Assembly (NCBI GenBank): GCA_017993335.1
Contig: JAGOMX010000006.1
Span: forward strand, 1 to 59,025
Direction: 5' to 3'
Length of the DNA stretch: 59,025 bases
Source: Alphaproteobacteria bacterium
Lineage (GTDB): Bacteria; Pseudomonadota; Alphaproteobacteria; JAGOMX01
The translations under genes and the position numbers were made by a program. Below, in pieces: positions 16,465 through 25,056 of this stretch. The notes below the pieces were generated by a model. It was not told the origin of the DNA. It ran no database searches and saw only the letters and a program-made list of their open reading frames with translations. Within the stretch, counting starts at the first letter, position 1. Each line of letters starts with the position of its first letter.

Positions 16465-17652
16465 CTATCCGTACAAAGCCTTTTTCATGCGTTGGAGGGC
16501 TTCTTTTAAATTATTTTGATCGCATCCCATGTTTAGGCGAATAAAGCCAGGTGTCGTGCATCCGAAATCAAGACCATCGGATACCGCAATTCTTGCATTG
16601 TGGAGGAAAAAATCAGCGGGTCTGCCTTTGATTTTACCGTTATCTATAAAATATTTGACGTTCATCCATGCCAAATAAGTGGCGTGGGGGCAGGTTGTTT
16701 GGATCTCTGGCATCTGTTCCTGGACGTAAGTCATCAGAAGGTCTCGATTGCTTTTTATATAGCTCAGCATTTGTGTTTTCCATGGATCACATGCGCCGGA
16801 GTATGCAGCCATTGCGGTGGCTAAGCCAATGCTATTGGTATGAATAGACCTCTTCGATACAGTCTCAACGAATTTTTGCCGTATCGTCGGATTGGGTATG
16901 ATGACAAAACTTGTATATAAACCTGGCAGGTTATAAGTTTTTGAGGCGGAAAAGATGGATATAGTCTGCTCCGCTATTTCCGGTGATAAACTGGCAATAG
17001 GGATGTGGGGCGGGCCATCCAGCGTTAATTCACTGAATATTTCATCCGCACAAATGAGAATCTTTTCTTGCCGGCAAAACTCTGCCATATCTTGCAGGTC
17101 TTGTTGGGAAAAAATGTGGCCTGTGGGATTGTGGGGGGAGCAGAGTAAAAACATTTCTGTGCGGATGCCATTCTTATGAACAGCATCTTTCATTGTGTCC
17201 CAGTCTAATTGGTAGGTAATTGTATTACCGGACTTGATGGGTTTTAACGGCGCCGTCTGGCAAATCAATCCACCATTTTTAGGGGTTTTGCTTAAAAAGG
17301 GTGGATAGGCTGGTGTGTGAATCAAAAAACCGTGGCCCGGCTGGCAAAAGGTTTCGGCCGCGATGTTGGTGGCGTGATGAGCTCCGGGGACGTCAACGAT
17401 GTGCTCTGGGTCGATGTCCCAATTGAATAAATACTTTAAGCGTTTTGCGATAGTTTGCTGCAGCTCATTGGACATGTGTGCATAACCAAAGACGCCATGC
17501 TGAACGCAATCTTGTATCGCTTGTCGGATTGGTTCTGCGGCTATAAAGTCCATGTCAGCGACCCATAAGGGGATGACGTCCTCTGGATAGGTCGTCCATT
17601 TGAGAGAGTTGTGATGTCGGCGATTTTTCGCAATATACGAATCAAAATTCAT
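16465..17652 (-). CDS. MalY/PatB-type pyridoxal-phosphate C-S lyase
   Basis: A 395-residue fold-type I PLP enzyme. It begins with NSLKWTTYP...IPLWVADMDF, characteristic of the MalY/PatB family, and carries SPHNPTG near residue 172, ADEIFSEL, and SASKTYNLPG, in which the Lys binds PLP. These enzymes cleave cystathionine or cysteine conjugates by beta-elimination; some act as regulators. Full length for the family (about 390). Monocistronic between two oppositely or loosely linked genes. The precise substrate cannot be read from sequence. Aminotransferase of class I/II is the fallback name. Confidence 0.88.
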   Translation of the reverse strand: MNFDSYIAKNRRHHNSLKWTTYPEDVIPLWVADMDFIAAEPIRQAIQDCVQHGVFGYAHMSNELQQTIAKRLKYLFNWDIDPEHIVDVPGAHHATNIAAETFCQPGHGFLIHTPAYPPFLSKTPKNGGLICQTAPLKPIKSGNTITYQLDWDTMKDAVHKNGIRTEMFLLCSPHNPTGHIFSQQDLQDMAEFCRQEKILICADEIFSELTLDGPPHIPIASLSPEIAEQTISIFSASKTYNLPGLYTSFVIIPNPTIRQKFVETVSKRSIHTNSIGLATAMAAYSGACDPWKTQMLSYIKSNRDLLMTYVQEQMPEIQTTCPHATYLAWMNVKYFIDNGKIKGRPADFFLHNARIAVSDGLDFGCTTPGFIRLNMGCDQNNLKEALQRMKKALYG

Positions 17653-17744
17653 GGTTTTATTCTTTTTATATACGATAATACATCATATAAAATATAAAGC
17701 ACAAACACCAGCCAGTAAGAATATTTTAAGAGGATTAAGTTATA

Positions 17745-19052
17745 ATGAGAATTGAAGATACGAGTGAGACAAGCATGATTATTCATAACCCTGAAGACTT
17801 TGGTGTAGATTCTTATCGTTTGGAAAGACTTAATGAGCTTATGGCATCTTATGTGGATGAGGGAAAGCTGGCGGGTACGTTGACCGTTCTGTCTCGGCGT
17901 GGCTCGATCGTTCATGCAAAGGCAACAGGCATGGCGAATGTAGAGGCGTCTGTGCCGATGGAAATGGAAAATATTTTCCGTATATACTCCATGACAAAGC
18001 CGATTACAACGGTTGCGGCAATGATTTTGCTGGAACGGGGGTTGTTTCATTTAAATACGCCTGTATCTGAATTCTTTCCGGCCTTCAAAAGAATGGGGGT
18101 GTTTTCCGCAGGTACAGTGGATGATTATACAACCGTTAAGGCCGAACGTGAGATGACGGTCGCTGATTTGATGAAGCACACGTCTGGCCTTACTTATGCG
18201 TTTCTTGCGTCGAATGTGGTGGATGATCTCTACAAGAAAAATAATATAGATTTTGTAGGAAACTCTATGGGGGATAAAGAGGCAGTGTTGAAAACCGTTG
18301 CGGAGCAGCCCCTGGTTTTTTCTCCTGGAAGCGCTTGGAACTATAGTATCTCCACTGATGTTTTAGGCTGTGTTATCGAGCAGATAACAGGCCAATCTTT
18401 GGGTGAATTTTTGCGAAAAGAGATTTTTGAGCCATTGCATATGGAGGACACCGATTTCCATGTGCCTGAATCTAAACTAAGCCGAGTCGCTAGCATGTAC
18501 GGTAGTCATTTAGCGGGCAATATGATTCCTGGTTTTAAAGGAATGCCCGTTGGAAAGAAAATGAAGAGACTAAATGATCCGGATAACCCAACGGAAGCTC
18601 GTGTGCCGACGTTACAAAGTGGTGGAGGTGGTTTATATTCAACAGCTATGGATTATATGAAATTCCTTCATATGTTGTTGAATAAAGGGCGTGTAGGGCG
18701 CCATTGCATCTTAAGCCCAAAGACGATCGACTATATGACATGTAATCATTTGCCAACGACGATGGCTGAGTTTCTGCCGAAGAACTTGGATATTACACCG
18801 CGGGTACAGGAAGGCATTGCGAAGCCTGGATATGGTTTTGGTTTGGGCTTTGCTGTACGAGTCGATAATATTCAGGCGCAAAACATTGGAAGTCTGGGCG
18901 AGTATTACTGGGGCGGGGCCGCCAGTACCGCATTTTTTGTCGACCCCCATGAACAGTTATCCTTTGTTCTGATGACACAGTTACTCCCCTCGAGCACCTA
19001 TCCCATCCGCAATGAAATAACCCGTGCCATTTATCAATCTTTGGTGGAATGA
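17745..19052 (+). CDS. Serine hydrolase of the beta-lactamase/class C family
   Basis: A 435-residue protein with the penicillin-binding-like fold: SMTK (near residue 82) is the nucleophile motif S-x-x-K, YSIST (near 202) supplies the Y-x-S/N motif, and GGAAST near 388 stands in for the KTG element. This set fits EstB-type esterases and related beta-lactamase-family hydrolases more than true AmpC. No signal peptide is seen, so it is probably cytoplasmic. AAGAGGA precedes the ATG by 10 bases; an internal ATG 14 codons later is an alternative start. Divergent from the MalY-like gene (93-bp gap). Confidence 0.82.
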   Translation: MRIEDTSETSMIIHNPEDFGVDSYRLERLNELMASYVDEGKLAGTLTVLSRRGSIVHAKATGMANVEASVPMEMENIFRIYSMTKPITTVAAMILLERGLFHLNTPVSEFFPAFKRMGVFSAGTVDDYTTVKAEREMTVADLMKHTSGLTYAFLASNVVDDLYKKNNIDFVGNSMGDKEAVLKTVAEQPLVFSPGSAWNYSISTDVLGCVIEQITGQSLGEFLRKEIFEPLHMEDTDFHVPESKLSRVASMYGSHLAGNMIPGFKGMPVGKKMKRLNDPDNPTEARVPTLQSGGGGLYSTAMDYMKFLHMLLNKGRVGRHCILSPKTIDYMTCNHLPTTMAEFLPKNLDITPRVQEGIAKPGYGFGLGFAVRVDNIQAQNIGSLGEYYWGGAASTAFFVDPHEQLSFVLMTQLLPSSTYPIRNEITRAIYQSLVE

Positions 19053-19155
19053 CGGGGTTGGAAGATGAAATCGGCGAAAAATCTGTTTTTATAATTAGCT
19101 GACATTTACCGGAAATAAGAGTAAAGTGAGGTCATGAATATTAGGGAGTTATCGC

Positions 19156-20571
19156 ATGGCCGATCAGATATATGACGTGGCAATTTTAGGAGCGGGACCC
19201 GGTGGGTACGTGGCTGCTATTCGTTGTGCACAGTTGGGTAAAAAAGTTGTGGTGGTTGAAGCCAATCATTTGGGTGGGATTTGTTTGAATTGGGGATGTA
19301 TTCCCACAAAAGCTTTGCTGCGATCCGCCGAAGTTTATCATACCATTCAAAATTCTGAGGATTTTGGTATCTCCGTGAAGGATGTAAAATTTGATTTTGA
19401 CAAAATTGTGAAAAGATCACGTGCGGTTTCTGAACAACTGACCAAAGGCATTCAGCACCTGTTGAAAAAAAATAAAGTGGATGTCCAGAATGGATTTGGG
19501 CGTTTAAAGGGTAAAACAGGTAGCTATCATAAGTTGAGTGTTACAGATTCAAACGGTCAGGTCAGTGAAATTACCGCTGCGAAGGTGATCTTGGCAACGG
19601 GTGCTAGGGCCCGAGTGATTCCTGGACTGGAGCCAGACGGACAAGATATCTGGACCTATAAAGAAGCCATGGTTCCAAAAGCAATGCCTAAATCTTTGTT
19701 GGTTATAGGTTCTGGGGCGATTGGTATCGAGTTTGCTTCTTTTTACGCCACGATGGGTGTAGATGTGACAGTTGTTGAATTGTTGGATCGTATTTTGCCG
19801 GTTGAGGATGAAGAAATATCAAAGCTTGCCCGTAAAGCTTTTGAAAAAAAAGGCATAAAGATACATACGGGGGCTGTGGTAAAAAAGTTAGCCAAAGATA
19901 AAAAAGCTGTCGTTGCAGAGATGCAATTCCAGGATGGGGCCGTGCAGCAGATTTCTTTTGATAAAGTTATCGTTGCCGTCGGTATTGTTGGCAATACGGA
20001 AGATTTAGGTCTGGAATTGACCAAAGTTAAGGTGGACAAAAATCAGATCCAGGTGAATGAATATTGTCAGACGGATGAGCCTGGTATATATGCCATTGGA
20101 GATGTGGCCGGCGCGCCATGGCTTGCCCATAAGGCCAGTCATGAAGGTGTTATGGTGGCCGAACACATGGCCGGCAGCAAAGACGTGCATCCGATGAATC
20201 GTTTGGATATTCCCGGTTGTACCTATAGCTCACCTCAGGTAGCCAGTGTAGGATTAACAGAGGCGAGTGCTAAGGCGAAAGGCTATTCCTTAAAAGTAGG
20301 TCGCTTTCCTTTTGCTGGCAACGGCAAGGCTTTAGCGATGGGCGAGCCTGAAGGGTTAGTCAAAACGATCTTTGATGAAAAAACGGGCGAGCTTTTAGGG
20401 GCCCACATGATTGGTACGGAAGTCACCGAAATGATTCAAGGTTATGTCATTGCAAAAACCATGGAGGCCACAGAATCGGAGCTGATGCAAACGATTTTCC
20501 CGCATCCAACGCTTTCTGAAATGATGCACGAGTCCGTACTCGATGCCTATGGTCGTGTAATCCATATGTAA
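19156..20571 (+). CDS. lpd: Dihydrolipoamide dehydrogenase (E3)
   Basis: A 471-residue flavoprotein that reoxidises dihydrolipoamide in 2-oxoacid dehydrogenase complexes, passing electrons through FAD to NAD+. It has the N-terminal FAD site GAGPGGYVAA, the redox disulfide CLNWGC (Cys43 and Cys48), the NAD site GSGAIGIEF near 181, and the C-terminal active-site His-Glu in FPHPTLSE. Full length. RBS TTAGGGAG lies 7 bases before the ATG. Followed after 10 bp by lipA, which makes the cofactor for its partner E2. The E1 and E2 genes are not in this window. Confidence 0.97.
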   Translation: MADQIYDVAILGAGPGGYVAAIRCAQLGKKVVVVEANHLGGICLNWGCIPTKALLRSAEVYHTIQNSEDFGISVKDVKFDFDKIVKRSRAVSEQLTKGIQHLLKKNKVDVQNGFGRLKGKTGSYHKLSVTDSNGQVSEITAAKVILATGARARVIPGLEPDGQDIWTYKEAMVPKAMPKSLLVIGSGAIGIEFASFYATMGVDVTVVELLDRILPVEDEEISKLARKAFEKKGIKIHTGAVVKKLAKDKKAVVAEMQFQDGAVQQISFDKVIVAVGIVGNTEDLGLELTKVKVDKNQIQVNEYCQTDEPGIYAIGDVAGAPWLAHKASHEGVMVAEHMAGSKDVHPMNRLDIPGCTYSSPQVASVGLTEASAKAKGYSLKVGRFPFAGNGKALAMGEPEGLVKTIFDEKTGELLGAHMIGTEVTEMIQGYVIAKTMEATESELMQTIFPHPTLSEMMHESVLDAYGRVIHM

Positions 20572-20581
20572 GGAATAGGTT

Positions 20582-21487
20582 ATGACAACGACTCTGCCGC
20601 AAAAAAGGCCTGATTGGATTCGTGTGAAGGCTCCGACTTCGCCACAATATCAGGCGACACGGGATATCATCCGCAAACAAAAACTGAATACAGTTTGTGA
20701 AGAGGCTGCATGTCCGAACATCGGCGAATGTTGGGCGCAAAAACACGCAACCGTTATGATTTTGGGGAGTGTTTGTACGCGGTCTTGTCGTTTTTGTAAT
20801 ATTGCGACAGGTAAGCCGGATTTGTTGGATCCTCATGAACCTGAGAGAGTGGCTGCAGCCATGTCGGAGCTAGGCTTAAAGCATGTCGTCGTTACATCCG
20901 TCGATCGGGATGATCTGCCCGATGGGGGTGCTGAGCATTTTGCCAAGACCATCCGCTACATCCGTATTTATTCGCCAGGTACAACCATTGAGGTGCTGAC
21001 GCCGGATTTTCTTCGCAAACCTGGAGCAATCGAAATCGTGGTTGAGGCTGAACCAGATGTCTATAACCATAATTTAGAAACGGTCCCCCGCCTATATGCG
21101 AACGTAAGGCCAGGGGCGCGTTATTTTAATTCGCTGAAGCTTTTGCATCGAGTAAAAGAAATAAACCCACGCATTTTTACAAAATCCGGTATCATGGTCG
21201 GATTGGGCGAAGAAAAAGAAGAGATTTACCAAGTGATGAATGATCTTCGTTCAGCGGATGTGGATTTTATGACCATTGGCCAGTATTTGCAGCCGACACC
21301 AACGCATCATCCCTTAATGCGCTATGCCACTCCGGAAGAGTTCGCTGAATATGCCACCATGGCCAGAGGCAAGGGGTTTTTAATGGTGTCGTCTTCACCA
21401 TTAACCCGTTCTTCTTATCACGCGGGGGATGATTTTATGCGATTGCGTGAGGCTCGTGAGGCTAAGTTAGCTGCAGAAAATAAATGA
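20582..21487 (+). CDS. lipA: Lipoyl synthase
   Basis: A 301-residue radical-SAM enzyme that inserts two sulfurs into octanoyl groups on E2 and GcvH. Both iron-sulfur clusters are supported: Cys39, Cys44 and Cys50 (C-x4-C-x5-C, auxiliary cluster) and Cys65, Cys69 and Cys72 (C-x3-C-x2-C, SAM cluster). The C-terminal [11 protein letters not shown] motif carries the Ser that ligates the auxiliary cluster. RBS AGGAATAGG overlaps the end of lpd. Co-transcribed with lpd and ratA, the usual alphaproteobacterial order. Confidence 0.97.
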   Translation: MTTTLPQKRPDWIRVKAPTSPQYQATRDIIRKQKLNTVCEEAACPNIGECWAQKHATVMILGSVCTRSCRFCNIATGKPDLLDPHEPERVAAAMSELGLKHVVVTSVDRDDLPDGGAEHFAKTIRYIRIYSPGTTIEVLTPDFLRKPGAIEIVVEAEPDVYNHNLETVPRLYANVRPGARYFNSLKLLHRVKEINPRIFTKSGIMVGLGEEKEEIYQVMNDLRSADVDFMTIGQYLQPTPTHHPLMRYATPEEFAEYATMARGKGFLMVSSSPLTRSSYHAGDDFMRLREAREAKLAAENK

Positions 21488-21499
21488 GGTAGAACAACT

Positions 21500-21934
21500 A
21501 TGCCCACCCATGCAGAAATAAAAGTCGTACCGTATAGTGCCGAACAAATGTATGCTTTGGTTGCAGATATCGAAAAATACCCGGAATTTCTGCCCTGGTG
21601 TATAGCCTCTCGTATACGGGAGCGCAAAGAAAATCTCGTCATTGCGGATTTGGTGATTGGCTATAAAATATTCAAAGAAACGTTCACTTCGCAAGTCTAT
21701 CTTAATCCGTATACACAAATTGATGTGAAATACTCGCAAGGGCCTTTTCGCTATCTCAATAATCATTGGAAGTTTAAAGACTTGAAAGAAGGTGGTTGCG
21801 AAGTCGATTTTTACGTGGACTTTGCTTTTAATAACCATTTTATGCAATCTGCCATCGAACTATTCTTTAATGAAGCCGTTCGAATTATGATCCGGTCTTT
21901 TGAAACCAGAGCGGCTTTATTGTATAAAAAGTAA
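21500..21934 (+). CDS. ratA: RatA/COQ10-type START-domain protein
   Basis: A 144-residue SRPBCC/START-fold protein with the family pattern YSAEQMYALVADIEKYPEFLPWC at the N-terminus. Relatives are the mitochondrial COQ10 ubiquinone-binding protein and E. coli RatA, reported to block ribosome subunit joining. In alphaproteobacteria a gene of this family commonly follows lipA, as here (12-bp gap), so a quinone-related respiratory role is more likely than a toxin role. No antitoxin partner (RatB) is adjacent. Confidence 0.88.
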   Translation: MPTHAEIKVVPYSAEQMYALVADIEKYPEFLPWCIASRIRERKENLVIADLVIGYKIFKETFTSQVYLNPYTQIDVKYSQGPFRYLNNHWKFKDLKEGGCEVDFYVDFAFNNHFMQSAIELFFNEAVRIMIRSFETRAALLYKK

Positions 21935-22035
21935 TAATGCATAAAATAATAAATTAATTTAACTTGTTATTATACATTCTTTTACCCCCTATTTATTGCC
22001 ATATAGTCTAATGGCAGTAACAGGGGAGATGGGTT

Positions 22036-23697
22036 ATGATAGTATATACAAGAATTTATGCATGCTTTGTGTTTTGTTTTCTCATGATAATTCCCGGAAA
22101 GGCTTCTTCCAATTTGTTGGAAATACAAGATGCTATGGAAAGATTGTCTCCTTATTATAAATCCGGATTATTTCCAGAGTTAAAATCGAAATGGAAAGAT
22201 TTTAAAGCAAAAAAAGAAGAAGAAAAAACGACCCTTCTGGATTACAAACAGATGGGTATTTCCGACGGCATGATAGTTCCTTATAAGTCTTTAGTTCGTC
22301 AGGCTCGGGCACCCAATCAGGTAGATATGACCGATAAAGAAGTCATGGAACAACTGAGTTTGGATACAGAGGAGGGAAGAAAGCAGTTCATCTGGGAGCA
22401 TGGCCCCTTAAATAAAATCTTAACAACAGGAAAGTTTAAAGGTGTTTTTACCCGCGACTTTACAAAGCTTGCCAACTACATTTATTCAGCCAACATGCGT
22501 ACCTCGCAGTTTTATGCACCTTTTTATGACATCCCCTTGGTGCCAAAAAATATTCGGCGATTTGTTGAGATGACTTACTTTAATATGCATAACAACAAAA
22601 TTGTCGCATTGCCACCGAATTTCGGCTCCTTTGATCGCTTGGAAGAAGTGAATTTGCGTAATAATAAGTTGACGACGCTGCCCCAGGCTTTTTCTAATTT
22701 AAAGGGTTTAAAAACGTTGAATTTAGCCCATAACAATTTCACCACCATACCAGAGTCCGTATTGGCTTTAAAAGATTTGGAGGTTCTGGATCTGTCTTAT
22801 AATAACATTACGGAAATTCCTGATGCGGTTAAGAGCATGAAGAATCTCAAATTTTTAAACTTAACCGGCAATGATATCGACAAGTTACCAGAATCTATCT
22901 GTCAGCTAGATAAATTGGAAGAATTAAAAATCGCCAGCAATAAGCTGCAGGTTCTTCCAAAAGATATGGGGCGGCTGAGAAATTTACGGGAACTGATTGC
23001 ATTTAATAATGATATATCTGTCCTGCCCGATAGCTTGAGTGATTTAGAGCATTTGCAAAGGTTGGAGATGTTTAACAATAAAATATCCAGCTTGCCCAAT
23101 GGTTTTGATCGACTTAATAAGCTGGAAAATTTGATCCTTTTTAATAATGCGATTCAGTATTTTCCGCCCGAATTATGCGCAATGCCGAATCTGCAAGAAT
23201 TAAATCTATCTGGCAACGAATTGATAACGGTTCCCCAAGAAATCGGTCAGATGGAAGGGTTGCAGTGGTTGGATTTATCGAAAAATAAATTGGTTCATCT
23301 GCCTGAAAATATTGGAGACTTGCATTACCTGGTGACGTTAGATGTATCCAAAAACCAGATAAAGGAATTGCCAAGCTCCATTGGTGATTTAAGCTTTATA
23401 CGTATGTTGTCCGCAAGCCATAACCAAATATCCGAAATTCCAGATACAATTGGTATGTTAGGGTTTTTAGAGCTATTGTATCTGGAAGATAATGCTTTGT
23501 CTTCCTTGCCCAAGAGCGTAATTTCCTTACATGCCTTGCAAGCCATAGACGTGAGTGATAATAATTTTACATCCTTTCCTGTAAAGCTTGTCTTTTTAAA
23601 CAACCTGATGTTAATCCGCATGGTGAATAACCCATATCATGCGGTGCAGGACTTCTGGCGCCAAAAATTACCGCGAGGCGGGCAGGTTATTTATTAG
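22036..23697 (+). CDS. Exported leucine-rich-repeat protein
   Basis: A 553-residue protein with a signal peptide (ends near GKASS, about 25), a 150-residue helical N-terminal part, then about 15 consecutive 23-residue LRRs from about 180 to 535 with the pattern LP.....L..L..L.L..N.L (for example LDLSYNNITEIP and LDLSKNKLVHLP). The repeats are very regular and of the Shoc2/PIRL-like type common in eukaryotes and in bacterial effectors. No catalytic domain is visible. With an intact signal peptide it should leave the cytoplasm. A binding role toward host proteins is inferred. RBS GGGGAGATGGGTT precedes the ATG. Confidence 0.8.
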   Translation: MIVYTRIYACFVFCFLMIIPGKASSNLLEIQDAMERLSPYYKSGLFPELKSKWKDFKAKKEEEKTTLLDYKQMGISDGMIVPYKSLVRQARAPNQVDMTDKEVMEQLSLDTEEGRKQFIWEHGPLNKILTTGKFKGVFTRDFTKLANYIYSANMRTSQFYAPFYDIPLVPKNIRRFVEMTYFNMHNNKIVALPPNFGSFDRLEEVNLRNNKLTTLPQAFSNLKGLKTLNLAHNNFTTIPESVLALKDLEVLDLSYNNITEIPDAVKSMKNLKFLNLTGNDIDKLPESICQLDKLEELKIASNKLQVLPKDMGRLRNLRELIAFNNDISVLPDSLSDLEHLQRLEMFNNKISSLPNGFDRLNKLENLILFNNAIQYFPPELCAMPNLQELNLSGNELITVPQEIGQMEGLQWLDLSKNKLVHLPENIGDLHYLVTLDVSKNQIKELPSSIGDLSFIRMLSASHNQISEIPDTIGMLGFLELLYLEDNALSSLPKSVISLHALQAIDVSDNNFTSFPVKLVFLNNLMLIRMVNNPYHAVQDFWRQKLPRGGQVIY

Positions 23698-23760
23698 GTT
23701 TTGATTGTAAGGGGGGGTGTTTTCTGTTATTCAAAGATTAAGGATGTCTTGGAATAACTT

Positions 23761-24798
23761 ATGAAAATAATCAATTGCTTGTTTACGACTGCCTTGGGTG
23801 GTATGGAGCAATCATTTTTAGATTACAATCAGATTTTTACATCTTTGGGTCATGATGTCATTTCTTTGCTGCATAAAAATACAAAGATATTGCCGAACGT
23901 CTCCGGAAGGTATTGTTTAAATAACAATCGTTCTAAATACGATGTTTTTGCCTTGTGTAGGCTCAAGCTATTTTTAAGGCGTGAAAAACCTGATCTTATC
24001 GTGACGCATGGGAATAGGGCTCATTATTTATTAAATAAAATTAAAGGGGATATTCCCTCTATAGGTGTTTGCCACGGAAGCATTGGGTATATTACCCGCA
24101 GTCATAAGATTATCACCGTAAGTCAATCCCTGAGGGAGGAAATTGTTAGGCTTTACCCTCACTTTAGCGATCGTATAGACCATATTCCGAATATCGTAAG
24201 TCTTACACCTAGAGAAATAAAACAAGTTCCTGATTTTAAACAAAGGGTTCCCGTTATTGGGTTTATGGGGCGATTAGATCCGGAAAAAGGCGCTATGATT
24301 CTGGTTGAAGCTTTACGACTATTAAAGGCGGATGGTGCTGGCTTTAAAGCGTTAATAGCAGGAGATGGTGGCCAAAGACCACAGGTAGAGACGCAACTAA
24401 ATTTGTACGGTTTACAATCGGATGTTCACTTGCTGGGGTGGGTTCAGGATAAGATTTCATTTTATGATAAGATTGATATCTTGTGTGTTCCGTCGCTATC
24501 GGAATCCTTTGGAATTGTTATACTTGAGGGGCTTTGCCGGTCGATACCTGTTATTGTTACAGACTTGCCTGGGCCTAGGGAGATTATTTCCGATAGGCAA
24601 AACGGTTTAGTCGTGCCCGTCAACAATCCTTTGAAAACGGCCGAGGCTATTAAGCTTTTGATTGAAGATTCATCTTTGTATATGGATGTGGCCCGTTCAG
24701 GATATAAAAGTTCAATGGCCTATAGCTTTGAGGCGATTCAGCAAAAAGTAAAAAGATTTATAGAAGAAAAAAGCCCCGGTTTTTATACCGGGGCTTGA
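23761..24798 (+). CDS. GT4 family glycosyltransferase
   Basis: A 345-residue GT-B-fold glycosyltransferase. The C-terminal half has GFMGRLDPEKG (near 166), a donor-site stretch AGDGGQRP and the retaining-enzyme motif SESFGIVILE (E-x7-E, near 245-255). The N-terminal half is the acceptor domain with GGMEQSFLD near residue 14. No signal peptide is seen; it is probably a cytoplasmic enzyme of LPS or capsule synthesis acting at the inner membrane face. The last 10 codons form one arm of a minus-strand terminator. Monocistronic, 63 bp after the LRR gene. Confidence 0.85.
   Translation: MKIINCLFTTALGGMEQSFLDYNQIFTSLGHDVISLLHKNTKILPNVSGRYCLNNNRSKYDVFALCRLKLFLRREKPDLIVTHGNRAHYLLNKIKGDIPSIGVCHGSIGYITRSHKIITVSQSLREEIVRLYPHFSDRIDHIPNIVSLTPREIKQVPDFKQRVPVIGFMGRLDPEKGAMILVEALRLLKADGAGFKALIAGDGGQRPQVETQLNLYGLQSDVHLLGWVQDKISFYDKIDILCVPSLSESFGIVILEGLCRSIPVIVTDLPGPREIISDRQNGLVVPVNNPLKTAEAIKLLIEDSSLYMDVARSGYKSSMAYSFEAIQQKVKRFIEEKSPGFYTGA
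24771..24796 (-). terminator. Rho-independent terminator for icd transcripts, inside the GT4 gene end
   Basis: A perfect 10-bp stem (AAGCCCCGGT/ACCGGGGCTT) with a 6-base loop, followed on the minus strand by TTTTTTCTTC. It lacks a T-run on the plus strand, so it should stop transcription coming from icd, 260 bp upstream on the minus strand, after reading through the family 1 repeat. It overlaps the stop codon of the GT4 gene. Confidence 0.75.
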
Positions 24799-24809
24799 AG
24801 GAGTGAATT

Positions 24810-25055
24810 ATACCAATTCCATAAAATAACGGATAATCTTATCTTCGCCGCCTGTCATTCCCGCGAAGGCGGGAATCCAGCGCAACAAAGTGCTGCACAG
24901 CAGCTCTCTCTTTATTTCAATGCCACACAAGCAAGGAAATATTGAGCCTCTTCGAGGCACATGTTGCGCTGGATACCTGCCTGCGCAGGTATGACAGACG
25001 ATGGTTGAGGAGATTTAAGACATCCTCTATCTGTATACTTAATTATAGAATTGGG
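24810..25055. repeat. Family 1 palindromic element, complete copy
   Basis: Starts ATACCAATTCCATAAAATAA and ends TTAATTATAGAATTGGGAT, giving a short imperfect terminal inverted repeat. The first hairpin has arms TTCCCGC/GCGGGAA, the second TACCTGC/GCAGGTA. It fills the space between the GT4 gene and the icd stop codon and will be transcribed as the icd 3' region. Confidence 0.9.
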
Positions 25056-25056
25056 A

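Noticed and set aside
21500-21934. RatA as a toxin of a toxin-antitoxin pair
   Set aside because: No RatB partner; its place behind lipA and COQ10 similarity favour a respiratory quinone role.
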